64,000 nt of DNA from the NCBI GenBank assembly GCA_026984675.1, contig JALSRQ010000060.1:1-64000 (forward strand), read 5' to 3'. The notes under the pieces were generated by a model, which was given only the letters and a program-made list of their open reading frames with translations, made no database searches and was not told the origin of the DNA. The position numbers and the translations under genes were made by a program. Below, piece after piece: positions 17,879 through 29,276 of the stretch. Each line of letters starts with the position of its first letter. Position 1 is the first letter of the stretch. The stretch is from Thermaceae bacterium. GTDB taxonomy: Bacteria; Deinococcota; Deinococci; Deinococcales; Marinithermaceae.

Positions 17879-18511
17879 ATGCGCTTCCGCGACCGTCGCC
17901 ACGCGGCCACCCTGCTGGCCGAGGCGCTCCGGCCCCTGGGGCTGGTACGCCCGGTGGTGCTGGGGGTGCCCCGGGGCGGGGTGGTGGTGGCCGACGTGCT
18001 GGCGGAGGCGCTCGGCGGCACCATGGACGTGGTGCTGGCCCGGAAGATCGGGGCCCCCGGCAACCCCGAGTTCGCCCTGGGGGCGGTGGCCGAGAGCGGC
18101 GAGGTCATCCTTCGGCCCTACGCCCGGCGCTACGCCGGCGAGGCCTACCTCGAGGCCGAGATCGCCCGCCAGCTCAAGGTGATCGAGGAACGGCGGGCCC
18201 GCTACCGGGCGGTGCGCCCCAAGGAGCCGCTGGCCGGCCGGGAGGCGGTCCTCACCGACGACGGCGTGGCCACCGGGAGCACCATGGAGGCGGCCCTGGC
18301 GGCGGTGCGGGCGGAGGGCCCCAAGCGGGTGGTGGTGGCGGTGCCGGTGGGGGCCGCCGACGCCCTGGAGCGCCTCCGGCAGGCGGCCGAGGTGGTGGCC
18401 CTCTCGGCCCCCTACGACTTCGGCGCGGTGGGGGCCTACTACGACGAGTTCCCCCAGGTGACCGACGACGAGGTGGTGCGGCTCTTGGCCAAGTGGGGAG
18501 GGAAGGCGTGA
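17879..18511 (+). CDS. Phosphoribosyltransferase-domain protein
   Basis: 210 residues. PRPP-binding motif AVLTDDGVATGSTMEAAL (about 122-139), and the family start RHAATLLAEALRPL with VVLGVPRGGVVVADVLAEAL and ARKIGAPGNPEFALGAV. This subfamily is common near dienelactone-hydrolase or cupin genes and its substrate is unknown. ATG 17879 is preferred over ATG 17870 because TAAAAT ends 7 nt before it and overlaps the earlier ATG. It overlaps the cupin start (GTGA at 18508-18511). Confidence 0.88.
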   Translation: MRFRDRRHAATLLAEALRPLGLVRPVVLGVPRGGVVVADVLAEALGGTMDVVLARKIGAPGNPEFALGAVAESGEVILRPYARRYAGEAYLEAEIARQLKVIEERRARYRAVRPKEPLAGREAVLTDDGVATGSTMEAALAAVRAEGPKRVVVAVPVGAADALERLRQAAEVVALSAPYDFGAVGAYYDEFPQVTDDEVVRLLAKWGGKA

Positions 18512-18873
18512 AGGCGAGGGTGGTGCAGGCGGACAAGGTGCGGCGGGTCCCGGTGGAGCACGCCGAGGGCGCGTTCATCCAGGTTTTGATCGGTCCCGAG
18601 GAGGCGCCGAACTTCGTCCTGAGGCGCTTTACCCTCCTGCCCGGGGGTCGGATTCCCCGCCACCGGCACCCCGACCTCGAGCACGAGCAGTACGTCCTCG
18701 CCGGGCGGATGCGGATCGGGCTCGACGATCGGGTCTACCAGGTCGGCCCCGGCGACGTGGTCTTCATCCCCCCCGGGGTCGCCCACTGGTACGAAAACCC
18801 CGGCGAGGACCCGGTGCTCTTCCTCTGCATCGTGCCCAAGACCGAGACCTACCGGACCGAGTGGCTGGAGTAG
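18508..18873 (+). CDS. Cupin-domain protein
   Basis: 121-residue single-domain cupin. Metal-binding motif 1 is PRHRHPDLEHEQYVLAG (two His, Glu) and motif 2 is VGPGDVVFIPPGVAHWYEN with the final His. Enzymatic or sensory role unknown. GTG 18508 overlaps the phosphoribosyltransferase TGA, with GGGAGGGAAGG upstream. It ends inside the left edge of a 30-bp palindrome that acts as a terminator. Confidence 0.88.
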   Translation: MKARVVQADKVRRVPVEHAEGAFIQVLIGPEEAPNFVLRRFTLLPGGRIPRHRHPDLEHEQYVLAGRMRIGLDDRVYQVGPGDVVFIPPGVAHWYENPGEDPVLFLCIVPKTETYRTEWLE

Positions 18874-18902
18874 GTTCGCGGCCCCTCGAGGGGCCGCGAA
18901 CC
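18873..18902. terminator. Perfect 30-bp palindrome, bidirectional terminator
   Basis: 13-bp arms beginning GGTTCGCGGCCCC around a self-complementary TCGA centre. It begins at the last base of the cupin stop codon and ends 1 nt before the stop of the convergent ABC permease. No T-tract follows on either strand. Confidence 0.75.
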
Positions 18903-19859
18903 TCAGGCCCGGATCTCGGCCCGCTGGAAGAAGACGTAGGCCAGGGTGAAGAAGATCACCGTCGCCGCCACCAGTCCGGTGAACTGGGGCCAGATCATCA
19001 GGAGCGACTGGGAGAGGGGCAGCGGGGTGCCGAGGACCATGCCCTGCAGCTGCACCGGCAGCACCGGACCCAGTGCCCGCACCTCGGGTTTCAAGAGGGC
19101 CAGGGTGATCTCGGAGTAGAGGGTGTTGGGGGCGATGCGGGCCAGCATGAGCTCGGTCTGGGCCTGGCGGAGCACCTCTTCGGGGAAGCCGTAGACCACC
19201 GGGGCCAGGCTCTGGGCCAGCCCGGCGGCGATCATCCCCCAGAAGACGGTGAAGAAGAGCCAGGTGCCGATCGCCGCCAGGGCGCTGGTGGTGGGGTTTT
19301 TGAAGAGCACCGAGAAGAAGAGGGCCACCGCCAGCCAGACCCCCCCGTAGGCCAGCGCCCCCAGCAGAAAGAGCAGGCTGCGGGCGACCTCCTCGCCCGA
19401 GGGGGGCACCCCGGTGAGCAGGATCCCCATCCCCGCCACCAGGAGCCAGATCGCCCCCAGCACCAGGGCCAGGGTGGTGAGGCCGGCGAGGAACTTACCG
19501 AAGAGCAGGGCGTCGCGGTAGATCGGCTGGGCCAGGAGCCGGCCCAGGGTGCGCCGCTGGAACTCGCCGTTCACCGCGTCGAACCCCAGGGCGATCCCCA
19601 GGAGGGGGAGCAAAAAGCCCAGGAAGGCGACGAACGAGGGCAGGGGCTGCTTGGCGGTGGTGAAGAGCCTGAGGAAGAGGAAGGGGTCCTCGCCGACCAC
19701 GTTCCGGATCGTCTGGATGGCGGCGTACACGGTGCCGGCGGCGGTGAGCACGATGAGGGCGACGAGGAGCACCATCCGGGCGCCGGAGAGTTGGTCGGCG
19801 AACTCCTTGGTGAAGACCACCCCGAGTCCGGCGAAGGCCGAGCCCTCACGCCGCGTCAT
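18903..19859 (-). CDS. ABC-2 type transporter permease
   Basis: 318 residues with six hydrophobic segments. After the first helix ([19 protein letters not shown]) comes a large loop, then [34 protein letters not shown], the EXXRRTL coupling region typical of NosY/ABC-2 permeases. The start overlaps the end of the ATPase gene by 14 nt, so the two are coupled. It is the last gene of a NEW3 protein, ATPase, permease operon and ends at the palindromic terminator. Confidence 0.9.
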   Translation of the reverse strand: MTRREGSAFAGLGVVFTKEFADQLSGARMVLLVALIVLTAAGTVYAAIQTIRNVVGEDPFLFLRLFTTAKQPLPSFVAFLGFLLPLLGIALGFDAVNGEFQRRTLGRLLAQPIYRDALLFGKFLAGLTTLALVLGAIWLLVAGMGILLTGVPPSGEEVARSLLFLLGALAYGGVWLAVALFFSVLFKNPTTSALAAIGTWLFFTVFWGMIAAGLAQSLAPVVYGFPEEVLRQAQTELMLARIAPNTLYSEITLALLKPEVRALGPVLPVQLQGMVLGTPLPLSQSLLMIWPQFTGLVAATVIFFTLAYVFFQRAEIRA

Positions 19860-20781
19860 GCTGCACCTCCCCGTAGTAGGCGCGGTAGACCTCGTCGAGG
19901 CTGGGAACCCCGAGCTCCAGGGCGTAGAGCCGCCCGCCGGATTGGACCACCGCCCGGGCCACCGCGGGGCGGAGGTCGCGTTCGGCCTCGAGGACCCACC
20001 CCCGCCCCTCGCGCCGCACCCGCTCGACCCCGGGCACCGCCGCCAGGGCGGCCTCCAGCCCCTCGCCGTCGGCCTCGACCCGGATGCGGTAGGCCCCCCC
20101 CAGCACCCTTCGGGCGAGCTCGGGGACCGGGCCCACCAGGTCCATCCGCCCCTTTCGGAACAGCCCCACCCGGTCGCAGACCCGCTGCACCTGCTCGAGC
20201 AGGTGGGAGGCCAGCAGCACGGTGAGCCCCTCCGCCTTGAGCCGGCCGATCAGCTCCAGGAACTCGTGGGCGGCGGCGGGGTCGAGCCCCAGGGTGGGCT
20301 CGTCGAGGATCACCAGCTCGGGCTCCTTGATCAGGATGTCGGCGAGGCCGAGCCGCTGCTTCATCCCCCGGGAGTAGGTGCGGACCGGGCGGTCGGCGGC
20401 CTCGGCAAGGCCCATCTGCTCCAGGAGCGCCCCGATCCGTTCCTCCGCCCGCCGCCCCGAGAGCCCGTTCAGGGCGGCGGTGTAGCGGAGGTTCTCCCGG
20501 CCCGAAAGCTCGTCGTAAAAGCCCACGGTGTCGGGCAGGTAGCCGACCCGGCGCTTCACCGAGAGGGGCTCGCGCACCGGGTCGCGCCCGAGCACCCGCA
20601 CCTGACCGGCGGTGGGGTCGGTGAGGCCGAGCAGCATCAGGATCGTGGTGGTCTTCCCCGAGCCGTTGGGGCCCAGCAGGCCGAAGACCTCGCCCCGTTC
20701 GACCTCGAGGTTGAGCCGGTCGACCGCCACCACCGACCGGTAGCGCTTGGTCAGGTCCTGGGTCGCGATCGCCGCCATCAT
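19846..20781 (-). CDS. ABC transporter ATP-binding protein (NosF/CcmA type)
   Basis: 311 residues. Walker [18 protein letters not shown] (about 36-52), signature [15 protein letters not shown] (variant of LSGGQ), Walker [16 protein letters not shown], switch His in [11 protein letters not shown]-terminal 80-residue domain follows, as in exporter ATPases of the ABC-2 class. ATG 20781 overlaps the upstream NEW3 gene stop (ATGA). It pairs with the permease downstream. Confidence 0.92.
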   Translation of the reverse strand: MMAAIATQDLTKRYRSVVAVDRLNLEVERGEVFGLLGPNGSGKTTTILMLLGLTDPTAGQVRVLGRDPVREPLSVKRRVGYLPDTVGFYDELSGRENLRYTAALNGLSGRRAEERIGALLEQMGLAEAADRPVRTYSRGMKQRLGLADILIKEPELVILDEPTLGLDPAAAHEFLELIGRLKAEGLTVLLASHLLEQVQRVCDRVGLFRKGRMDLVGPVPELARRVLGGAYRIRVEADGEGLEAALAAVPGVERVRREGRGWVLEAERDLRPAVARAVVQSGGRLYALELGVPSLDEVYRAYYGEVQHDAA

Positions 20782-21929
20782 CGCCTGCCGAAGCGGGCCA
20801 CCGCCAGCACCAGCACCAGGAGCGCCAGGGCCACCAGCCCCACGCCGACCACCCCCCAGACCGTCGAGGTGAAGACGGTGATGCGGAAGTCGGCGCTCTG
20901 GGAGGTGCCGTTTTTGGGCTTGGCGGTGATCGTCACCATGTAGTCGCCGGCGATGGCCTTGGACGAGGGCTTGATCTTGGCGGTGACGGTGGCCTCCTTG
21001 CCGGGGGCGATCTCGGGGATCGTCTTGGGGTCGAAGCTCACCTCCCAGCCGGAGGGCTCGAAGGAGGAGAGCTCGACCTCCTTGGCGGTGGCGCTGCCCC
21101 GGTTCTTGACGATCAGCTTAAGCGGCGACTCGCGCCCGGCGTAGGCCCGGCCCGAGAGGCTGCCGTTCTTCGAGGTGAGGGTGAGCTCGGGCCGGCCGGT
21201 GACGACCGCCTTGAGCTCGAGGCTGGCCCCGATCCCCCCCGCCTTGGCGGTGATCCGGATCGGGTAGGTGCCGGCCTTGGCCCGGGGCGGGGGGCTGACC
21301 TCGACGTCGAGGTTCTTGGTCTGGCCGGCCTTGACCGGCAGGGTGGTGACCTCCTGACTGGAGAACTCGGGCTTGAACACCACCTCGAAGCCCTGGGGGG
21401 CGTCGGCCAGGAGCCCCACCAGCAGGTCCTGGTCGGACTCGTTTTTGAGGGTCACCCGGTAGCGGAAGGTGGTGCTGGGGGTGCCCTTGAGGACGGGGAG
21501 CTCGACCTCGAGCTTGAGCGAGGGGGGCAGCACCTCGCCGACCGAGAGCAAAAGCGGCAGCCGGAGGGTCTGCCCGCCGCCCTCGGCGATCAGCGTCATC
21601 GGGTAGTCGCCCTTCTTGGCGTCCTTGGGGGTCTCGACCCGGAGGGTGAGGGTTTGGGCGTCGCCCGGCGCCAGGTCCACCGCCCGCACCACCCGGCCGT
21701 TGCCCAGCAGGACGGCGGTCCAGCCCTTGGGCACGCCCTCGACCCGGAGCCGGAGGTAGGCGGGGGGCATCCGGTAGTTCTTGAGCCGGACCGAGAGGTT
21801 CACGGTCTCGCCCGCCCGCACGGTGAGCGCGGGGAAGGGGGTCGAGAGCACCAGGCCCCGGTAGCCGACGTCGTTCTGCGCCAGCGCCAAACCTAGAACC
21901 ATCAGGAACACGCCGAGAAGTCTCCGCAT
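20778..21929 (-). CDS. NEW3-domain exported membrane-anchored protein
   Basis: 383 residues from ATG 21929: signal peptide ([18 protein letters not shown]), several immunoglobulin-like beta domains of the NEW3/COG1470 type (about 25-340, with repeated PKGW/PQGF/PSGW and A..GDY elements), and a C-terminal transmembrane helix ([21 protein letters not shown]) with basic tail. It is therefore mostly outside the cell, anchored at the C-terminus. ATG 21929 is chosen over an earlier in-frame ATG because AAAGGAGGTG lies just upstream and the signal peptide follows directly. It is first in an operon with an ABC ATPase and permease; it may present or receive the exported substrate. Confidence 0.85.
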   Translation of the reverse strand: MRRLLGVFLMVLGLALAQNDVGYRGLVLSTPFPALTVRAGETVNLSVRLKNYRMPPAYLRLRVEGVPKGWTAVLLGNGRVVRAVDLAPGDAQTLTLRVETPKDAKKGDYPMTLIAEGGGQTLRLPLLLSVGEVLPPSLKLEVELPVLKGTPSTTFRYRVTLKNESDQDLLVGLLADAPQGFEVVFKPEFSSQEVTTLPVKAGQTKNLDVEVSPPPRAKAGTYPIRITAKAGGIGASLELKAVVTGRPELTLTSKNGSLSGRAYAGRESPLKLIVKNRGSATAKEVELSSFEPSGWEVSFDPKTIPEIAPGKEATVTAKIKPSSKAIAGDYMVTITAKPKNGTSQSADFRITVFTSTVWGVVGVGLVALALLVLVLAVARFGRR

Positions 21930-22007
21930 GCGCCACCTCCTTTTGCCCATTGCCAAGCTACCCCAAGCCCCTTTTTAAAAAGATGAGCTGCGCTTGCGCA
22001 ACTTGGC

Positions 22008-23690
22008 TTAGGGTTCTCCGAGCACGGCCCCCCGGGAGGCGTTGGTCACCAGCGCCCGGTAGCGCTTGAGCCAGGAGCCCTGGACCGGCTTCACCAGGGG
22101 CTTGAACGCCGCCCGGCGACGGGCCAGCTCCTCCTCGGGCACGAGCAGCTCCACCCGCCCCTCGACCAGGTCGATCGCGATCCGGTCGCCCTCCTCGACC
22201 AGGCCGATCGGCCCGCCCTCGGCGGCCTCGGGAGAGACGTGGCCGATGGCGGCGCCCCGGGTGCCGCCGGAGAAGCGGCCGTCGGTGATCAGGGCGACCT
22301 TGTCGCCGAGCCCCATCCCCACCAGCGCCGAGGTGGGGGCGAGCATCTCCCGCATGCCGGGGCCGCCCCTTGGCCCCTCGTAGCGGATGACGACGACATC
22401 CCCGGGCTTGATCGCGCCGCCGTTGATCGCCGCCTGGGCGGCCTCCTCGGAGTCGAAGACCCGGGCCGGGCCGGTGTGCCGGAGCATCTTGGGGTCGACC
22501 CCGGCGGTCTTGACCACCGCCCCCTCGGGAGCCAGCGACCCGAAGAGGATCCTGAGCCCGCCGCTTTGGGAGTAGGGGGCCTCCAGGCGGCGGATCACCC
22601 GGTCGTCCTTGATCGCGAAGTCCCCTTCCTCCAGCACCTCGCCGAGGGTTTTCCCCAGCACGGTCTTGGCGTTTAGGTTCAGGTAGCCGCCCCGGGCGAG
22701 CTCCTTGAGGACCGCGTGGATGCCGCCGGCGCGGTCGAGGTCCTCCATGTGGTAGGGGGAGCTGGGGGCGATCTTGACCAGGTTGGGGGTGGTGCGGCCG
22801 ATCTCGTCGAGCCGGGAGAGGGGGAAGGGGATGCCCGCCTCCTCGGCGGCGGCCAGGGTATGGAGCACGGTGTTGGTGCTGCCCCCCATGGCGACGTCGA
22901 GGCGGAAGGCGTTTTCGAAGGAGGCGAGGTCGAGGAGGTCGCGGGGCTTGAGGTCCTCGAAGGCGAGCTCGACCGCCCGGTAGGCGGCCCGCTTCTTGAG
23001 CTCCTCGCGGCGGGGGTCGTCGGCCAGGACGGTGCCGTTGCCGGGGAGGGCCAGGCCGAGGGCCTCCAGCAGGCTGTTCATGCTGTTGGCGGTGAAGAGC
23101 CCCGAGCAGGAGCCGCAGCCCGGGCAGGCGTAGGTCTCGATCTCCTTGAGCTCCTCCTCGCTGATCGCGCCCTTTTTCAGCTCGCCGAGGGCCTCGAAGA
23201 CGCTGATCAGGTCGACCACCCGGCCCGAGGAGGGCAGCACCCCGGCCCGCATCGGCCCGCCGGAGATGAAGATCGAGGGGATGTTGGTTCGAAGCGCCGC
23301 CATCAGCATGCCGGGGACGATCTTGTCGCAGTTGGGGATGAAGATGGCGGCGTCGAAGGCGTGGGCCGTGAGCATGGTCTCCACGCTGTCGGCGATAAGC
23401 TCGCGGGAGGGCAGGCTCCACTTCATCCCCTCGTGGCCCATGGCGATGCCGTCGTCGACCCCGATGGTGTTGAACTCGAAGGGCACCCCGCCGGCCTCGC
23501 GGATGTAGGCCTTGATGCTCTCCACGAACTTCCCGAGGTGGGCGTGGCCGGGGACGATGTCGACGTAGGAGTTGACCACCGCGATGAAGGGTTTTTCGAA
23601 GTCGGACTCCCGTTCGATCACCCCGGTGGCCCGCAGGAGCGAGCGGTGGGGGGCCCGGTCGGCCCCTTTTTTAATGCGATCGCTTCGCAT
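22008..23690 (-). CDS. ilvD: Dihydroxy-acid dehydratase
   Basis: Third common step of valine, isoleucine and leucine synthesis. 560 residues. Cluster and substrate motifs: [14 protein letters not shown] (the E. coli-type variant with Gly-His instead of Cys), [33 protein letters not shown], and C-terminal [20 protein letters not shown]. This pattern suggests a [4Fe-4S] enzyme of the E. coli type. ATG 23690 lies 6 nt after TAGAGT (23702-23697), which overlaps the end of the SDR gene, so a leaderless internal promoter is likely. leuB, leuC, leuD and cimA lie within 9 kb. Confidence 0.96.
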   Translation of the reverse strand: MRSDRIKKGADRAPHRSLLRATGVIERESDFEKPFIAVVNSYVDIVPGHAHLGKFVESIKAYIREAGGVPFEFNTIGVDDGIAMGHEGMKWSLPSRELIADSVETMLTAHAFDAAIFIPNCDKIVPGMLMAALRTNIPSIFISGGPMRAGVLPSSGRVVDLISVFEALGELKKGAISEEELKEIETYACPGCGSCSGLFTANSMNSLLEALGLALPGNGTVLADDPRREELKKRAAYRAVELAFEDLKPRDLLDLASFENAFRLDVAMGGSTNTVLHTLAAAEEAGIPFPLSRLDEIGRTTPNLVKIAPSSPYHMEDLDRAGGIHAVLKELARGGYLNLNAKTVLGKTLGEVLEEGDFAIKDDRVIRRLEAPYSQSGGLRILFGSLAPEGAVVKTAGVDPKMLRHTGPARVFDSEEAAQAAINGGAIKPGDVVVIRYEGPRGGPGMREMLAPTSALVGMGLGDKVALITDGRFSGGTRGAAIGHVSPEAAEGGPIGLVEEGDRIAIDLVEGRVELLVPEEELARRRAAFKPLVKPVQGSWLKRYRALVTNASRGAVLGEP

Positions 23691-23696
23691 AACGTA

Positions 23697-23702
23697 ACTC
23701 TA
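23697..23702 (-). promoter_or_regulatory. -10 element of ilvD
   Basis: TAGAGT, whose TAG is also the SDR gene's stop codon, ends 6 nt before ATG 23690. Leaderless spacing; no clear -35. Confidence 0.45.
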
Positions 23703-24449
23703 CTCCCCGTCCTGCCAGGTGGCGACCCGGCCGGAAAACCGCCGGGGGTCGGCCTCGAGGATCCTCACCAGGGCCCGGGCGGCGTCCTCGGGCTTGAGCA
23801 GGACCCCCTGCTCCTTGTAGCCCCGGAACACCCGGTGGAGGACCTCGGCGCCGCCGCCCTCGGCGGCGCGGGCCTCGGCCTGCATGCGGGTCTCGACGAC
23901 CCCCGGGCGGTAGACGAAGCTCACGATCTCGGGGGCCTCGGCGGCGAGCTGGCGGGCCAGGTGCTCCTCGGCGGCCTTGGCCACCGCGTAGGCGCCGATC
24001 CCCGGCAGGTTCGACTCGGCCGCCCCCGAGCCGAAGAAGACCGCCACCCCGCCCCCCTGCTTGAGGAGCTCGGGAACCGCGAAGCGGACCAGCTGGTAGC
24101 CGGCCTTGAGGTTCGCCTCCATGACCTCGTCCCAGTGGGGTTCGGGGAGCTCCCAGAGCAGGGGGCCGGCGTGGAGCACCCCGGCGTTGTGGACGAAGCC
24201 GGCGAAGTTCCCGAGCCCCACCGCCGCCCGCACCAGCCGGCCGGCGACCTCCGCCTGCCCCGCCGAGCCCTCCACCGGCACCGCCTCGGTGCCGAGCTCC
24301 CGCACCTCGCCGGCTACCTCGGCGAGGGGCGCGGCGTGGCGAGCCGAGAGGACCAGGCGGGCCCCGCGACGGGCCAGCGCCAGGGCCAGCGCCCGGCCGA
24401 TGCCCCGCGAGGCCCCGGTGACGATCCAGGTCGTCTGCCGCAATCTCAT
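23700..24449 (-). CDS. Short-chain dehydrogenase/reductase
   Basis: 249-residue Rossmann-fold oxidoreductase. NAD(P) motif TGASRGIGRALALALARRG (about 11-29), NAG (88-90), catalytic Ser in FFGSGAAES, and Tyr-Lys in YAVAKAAEEH, then RPGVVETRM. The Arg/Arg-rich region after strand 2 (SARHAAPL) suggests NADP(H). Substrate unknown. ATG 24449 lies 6 nt after TAAACT (24461-24456). The gene diverges from the archaemetzincin with 25 bp between start codons, and ends 9 nt before ilvD. Confidence 0.92.
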   Translation of the reverse strand: MRLRQTTWIVTGASRGIGRALALALARRGARLVLSARHAAPLAEVAGEVRELGTEAVPVEGSAGQAEVAGRLVRAAVGLGNFAGFVHNAGVLHAGPLLWELPEPHWDEVMEANLKAGYQLVRFAVPELLKQGGGVAVFFGSGAAESNLPGIGAYAVAKAAEEHLARQLAAEAPEIVSFVYRPGVVETRMQAEARAAEGGGAEVLHRVFRGYKEQGVLLKPEDAARALVRILEADPRRFSGRVATWQDGE

Positions 24450-24455
24450 GCCCCA

Positions 24456-24468
24456 AGTTTAGTAGGCT
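24456..24468. promoter_or_regulatory. Back-to-back -10 elements, SDR and archaemetzincin genes
   Basis: Minus TAAACT (24461-24456), 6 nt before ATG 24449. Plus TAGGCT (24463-24468), 6 nt before ATG 24475. The hexamers are 1 bp apart and both genes would be leaderless. Confidence 0.6.
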
Positions 24469-24474
24469 GAGGCG

Positions 24475-26512
<2,038 letters not shown>

Positions 26513-26518
26513 GGCAAA

Positions 26519-26524
26519 ATCCTA
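26519..26524 (-). promoter_or_regulatory. -10 element of ogt-leuB
   Basis: TAGGAT ending 6 nt before GTG 26512. The rest of the 104-bp gap (to 26616) holds only the terminator described below. Confidence 0.5.
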
Positions 26525-26579
26525 TGCCGTACCCCCGGGCGCGGGGGCGGGGAGCCGGCGGTCGCCGCCTCGAGGCAGG

Positions 26580-26611
26580 AGCCCCGCGCCCGGGGCGACG
26601 GGCGCGGGGCT
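26580..26611 (-). terminator. Stem-loop terminator after the cytochrome P460 gene
   Basis: Perfect 12-bp stem AGCCCCGCGCCC / GGGCGCGGGGCT with an 8-nt loop, 5 nt after the stop of the minus-strand gene. No T-tract. Confidence 0.65.
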
Positions 26612-26616
26612 CGCGG

Positions 26617-27087
26617 CTACTTGATCGAGGTGCTGAACACGTAGTCCTGGGCCTTGGCCCGGCCGTGGCAGGCGATGCAGCTTGCCACCTTACCGGAGGC
26701 CTGCACGCGGCCGTCGGGGCCGTACTTGGCCCAGAACCAGTCGCCGTGCTCGGGGTCGTAGCCCTTGACCTTCTTCATCACCGTGATCGCGCCCAGCTTC
26801 TTGCCGTCCGGGGCGTAGTTCTCCTTGACGATGACGGCGCCGTCGGGGTAGCCGCCGGCCTTGGCCTGGATCGCGTCGTAGGCGATGTTGTTGACGAAGG
26901 TGCGGAGCACCGCGCCGTGGGGCTCGGTCCCCTTATAGAAGCCCGGGGGCTTGCCGGGGATGTAGTGCCAGTTGGTGGCGTAGCGGCTTTCGCTGAGCGT
27001 TTTCCAAAGATCCTCGGCCATGCCGCCGGCGGCGAAGGCGAGGAGCCCAAGGGCGAGCAGCCCGACCCAGAGATACCATCGCTTCAT
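26617..27087 (-). CDS. Cytochrome P460-family protein with one c-type heme
   Basis: 156 residues. Signal peptide (MKRWYLWVGLLALGLLAFAAGG), so periplasmic or membrane-attached. The single heme motif CIACH lies near residues 137-141 and the family tail AQDYVFS follows. The upstream beta region (HYIPGKPPGFYKGTEPHGA, RTFVNNIAYDAI) matches cytochrome P460/c'-beta proteins, which oxidise hydroxylamine or bind NO; the role here is unknown. ATG 27087 has GGGAGG 6 nt upstream, but that ribosome site is inside a stem-loop. It follows leuD on the same strand. Confidence 0.85.
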   Translation of the reverse strand: MKRWYLWVGLLALGLLAFAAGGMAEDLWKTLSESRYATNWHYIPGKPPGFYKGTEPHGAVLRTFVNNIAYDAIQAKAGGYPDGAVIVKENYAPDGKKLGAITVMKKVKGYDPEHGDWFWAKYGPDGRVQASGKVASCIACHGRAKAQDYVFSTSIK

Positions 27088-27093
27088 GTTGTT

Positions 27094-27129
27094 CCCTCCC
27101 GGTCTCCAGGATGCCGGAGGCCGGGAGGG
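27094..27129 (-). promoter_or_regulatory. Stem-loop holding the ribosome site of the cytochrome gene
   Basis: 14-bp stem with one mismatch (27094-27107 with 27116-27129), 8-nt loop. On the minus strand it lies 13 nt after the leuD stop, and its descending arm contains the GGGAGG used by the cytochrome start. It could be a terminator for leu genes, a translation switch, or both. Confidence 0.5.
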
Positions 27130-27142
27130 CGGGGTGTCGTCC

Positions 27143-27751
27143 TCAATACAGGCCGGGTTTCCCCGGGGCCGCCCGCCGGCGGTCGAGCTCGCGGACCCGA
27201 TCCATGGCGTTGAGGAGGACCTCGAGGGGGTCGTAGCGGCCCTCCAGGAAGGCCTCCCGCACCGGCTCGGGCAGGAAGACCGGCGCCGTCCGGCCGGCGT
27301 AGCGGAGCTCGCCGGCGGCGAGGTCGAGGACGAGCTCGGTCTCCGGCCGCTCCATCACCGTCGCCATCAGGTGGGCGACGTCCTCGGGGGCGGCGCGGAC
27401 GCAGACCAGCCCGATCTGGGTGGCGTTGCCGAAGAAGATCTCGGCGAACGACTCGCCGACGATCGCCCGGAACCCCGCCCGCCGGATCGCCTGGGGGGCG
27501 TGCTCGCGGGAGGAGCCGGTGCCGAACCCGGCGTTCACGATCAGGATCTCGGCCCCCCGGTAGCGGGGGTCGTTCAGGGGGTGGTCCTTGGGCCGGCCTT
27601 CTTCGTCGTAGCGCTCGTCGTAGAACAGGGCGTCCCCCAGCCCGTCGAAGGTGACCGTCTTCAGGAAACGGGCGGGCACGATGCGGTCGGTGTCGATGTC
27701 GTCGCCGGGGAGCGGCAGCCCCCGGCCGCGGATCTCCTTAATCGGCGGCAT
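27143..27751 (-). CDS. leuD: 3-isopropylmalate dehydratase small subunit
   Basis: Swivel-domain subunit of isopropylmalate isomerase, 202 residues (the bacterial LeuD length rather than the shorter archaeal/homoaconitase type). Motifs: [39 protein letters not shown] with the substrate-binding Ser-Ser-Arg, and [14 protein letters not shown]. The start overlaps the leuC end by 14 nt. It is followed by a stem-loop and the cytochrome P460 gene. Confidence 0.95.
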   Translation of the reverse strand: MPPIKEIRGRGLPLPGDDIDTDRIVPARFLKTVTFDGLGDALFYDERYDEEGRPKDHPLNDPRYRGAEILIVNAGFGTGSSREHAPQAIRRAGFRAIVGESFAEIFFGNATQIGLVCVRAAPEDVAHLMATVMERPETELVLDLAAGELRYAGRTAPVFLPEPVREAFLEGRYDPLEVLLNAMDRVRELDRRRAAPGKPGLY

Positions 27752-29165
27752 GGGCCCCTCCCAAGTCGAAGACCTCGCGGGGATCGGCGATGCGGCCGGC
27801 CACCGCGCTCGCCGCCACGGTGAGGGGGCTGGCCAGCACGGTGCGGCCGGTGGGGCTCCCCTGGCGGCCCTTGTAGTTGCGGTTGGAGGAGCTCACCGCC
27901 AGCTCGTCGCCGACCAACCGGTCGGGGTTCATCGCCAGGCACATCGAGCAGCCCGGCGCCCGCCACTCGAACCCCGCCTGGCGGAAGACCTCGGCGATCC
28001 CCTCCTCCTCGGCGGCCCGGGCCACCGCCTGGCTGCCCGGCACCGCCAGGGCCCGCACCCCCTTCTTGACCCGGCGCCCCTTCAGGTGGCGGGCCACCAG
28101 GCGGAGGTCGGAGAGCCGCCCGTTGGTGCAGCTGCCCAGGAAGGCGACGTCGACCTTGACCTCGGAGAGCCGCTGGCCGGGGCGGAGCTTCATGTAGCGG
28201 AGGGCGTCCTCGATCTGGGGCCGCTCCTCCTCGGGGAACGCGGCGGGGTCGGGCACCCGGCCGTCGACCGGGGCCGACTGGCCGGGGTGGACCCCCCAGG
28301 TCACGGTGGGGGCGATCGCCTCGCCCCGGATCTCGACCCGGTCGTCGTAGCTGGCGTCGGGGTCGGAGGCCAGGGCCCTCCAGGCGGCCACTGCCCGGTC
28401 CCAGTCGGCCCCCTGGGGGGCGTAGCGACGGCCCTCCAGGTAGGCGAAGGTGGTGGCGTCGGGGTTCATGTAGCCCACGCGGGCCCCGCCCTCCACCGAC
28501 ATGTTGGCGATGGTCATCCGTTCCTCCATGCTCATCCGGTCGATCACCTCGCCGGCGTACTCGTAGGCGTAGCCGATCCCGCCCTTGACCCCCAGGGTGC
28601 GGATGATGTGGAGGATCACGTCCTTGGCGGTGACCCCCGGCGCCAGGCGGCCGTTGACCTCGATCCGGCGGACCTTGAGCCGGTTCATCGCCACCGTCTG
28701 GGTGGCCAGGACGTCGCGCACCTGGGTGGTGCCGATGCCGAAGGCGAGGGCCCCGAAGGCGCCGTGGGTGGAGGTGTGGGAGTCGCCGCAGGCGATGGTG
28801 AAGCCGGGCTGGGTGAGGCCGAGCTCGGGGCCGATCACGTGCACGATCCCCTGCCGGCCGCTATCGAGGTCGAAGAAGGCGAGGCCGTGCTCGGCGACGT
28901 TTTTGCGCAGGGCCTCGAGCATCGCCTGGGCCAGCGGGTCCTCGAAGGGCTCGCGGCGGTCGTGGGTGGGGACGATGTGGTCCACGGTGGCGAAGGTGCG
29001 GTGGGGGAAGGCCACCTTGAGCCCCCGTTCCTTGAGCATGGCGAAGGCCTGGGGGCTGGTGACCTCGTGGATCAGGTGGAGGTCGATGAAGAGCTGGGTG
29101 CGCCCGTCGGGGAGCTCGCGCACCGCGTGGGCCTCCCACACCTTCTGGTAGAGCGTCTTTCCCAT
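27738..29165 (-). CDS. leuC: 3-isopropylmalate dehydratase large subunit
   Basis: Aconitase-family [4Fe-4S] subunit, 475 residues. Cluster cysteines are in [14 protein letters not shown] and GCSMCLAMN; other motifs are [34 protein letters not shown] and [19 protein letters not shown] 29165 has AGGAGG 5-6 nt upstream. A leader with promoter, 14-codon peptide and attenuator precedes it. It is the first structural gene of leuCD; leuB is 1.1 kb downstream beyond two other genes. Confidence 0.96.
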   Translation of the reverse strand: MGKTLYQKVWEAHAVRELPDGRTQLFIDLHLIHEVTSPQAFAMLKERGLKVAFPHRTFATVDHIVPTHDRREPFEDPLAQAMLEALRKNVAEHGLAFFDLDSGRQGIVHVIGPELGLTQPGFTIACGDSHTSTHGAFGALAFGIGTTQVRDVLATQTVAMNRLKVRRIEVNGRLAPGVTAKDVILHIIRTLGVKGGIGYAYEYAGEVIDRMSMEERMTIANMSVEGGARVGYMNPDATTFAYLEGRRYAPQGADWDRAVAAWRALASDPDASYDDRVEIRGEAIAPTVTWGVHPGQSAPVDGRVPDPAAFPEEERPQIEDALRYMKLRPGQRLSEVKVDVAFLGSCTNGRLSDLRLVARHLKGRRVKKGVRALAVPGSQAVARAAEEEGIAEVFRQAGFEWRAPGCSMCLAMNPDRLVGDELAVSSSNRNYKGRQGSPTGRTVLASPLTVAASAVAGRIADPREVFDLGGAHAAD

Positions 29166-29176
29166 GAACCCCTCCT

Positions 29177-29205
29177 AAAAAACCCGCCCCCGGCCCGGGG
29201 GCGGG
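29177..29205 (-). terminator. Attenuator (intrinsic terminator) in the leuC leader
   Basis: 9-bp G/C stem (CCCGCCCCC, 29205-29197, with GGGGGCGGG, 29191-29183), 5-nt loop, then six T (29182-29177). It ends directly at the leuC Shine-Dalgarno. Its 5' arm can instead pair with CCGGGGG (29231-29225) in the leader-peptide region. Confidence 0.8.
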
Positions 29206-29221
29206 ACGCGAAGGCGGGCCC

Positions 29222-29266
29222 CTACCCCCGGCGGGGGGCTAGTTTCCGGCCCTCGGTCGCGACCAT
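29222..29266 (-). CDS. leuL: leu operon leader peptide, 14 residues
   Basis: ATG 29266 to TAG 29222 encodes [14 protein letters not shown]. It has one Leu codon, the rare CTA at codon 9 (29242-29240). The next codons form segment 1 (CCCCCC, 29238-29233), which can pair with segment 2 (GGGGG, 29229-29225). A ribosome paused at CTA would cover segment 1 and free segment 2 to pair with the terminator 5' arm, allowing transcription into leuC. The -10 TATACT ends 10 nt before the ATG, so the RNA would have only about 3-4 nt before it. Coding status is inferred from position; there is no ribosome site. Confidence 0.6.
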   Translation of the reverse strand: MVATEGRKLAPRRG

Positions 29267-29276
29267 CTTGGCGCCG

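Noticed and set aside
21971-21982. Palindrome CTTTTTAAAAAG and a short TGCGC/GCGCA repeat between ilvD and the NEW3 gene
   Set aside because: The GC stem has a 2-nt loop and the T-run is not directly adjacent, so it is a poor terminator; no clear promoter hexamer pair either. Left unannotated.
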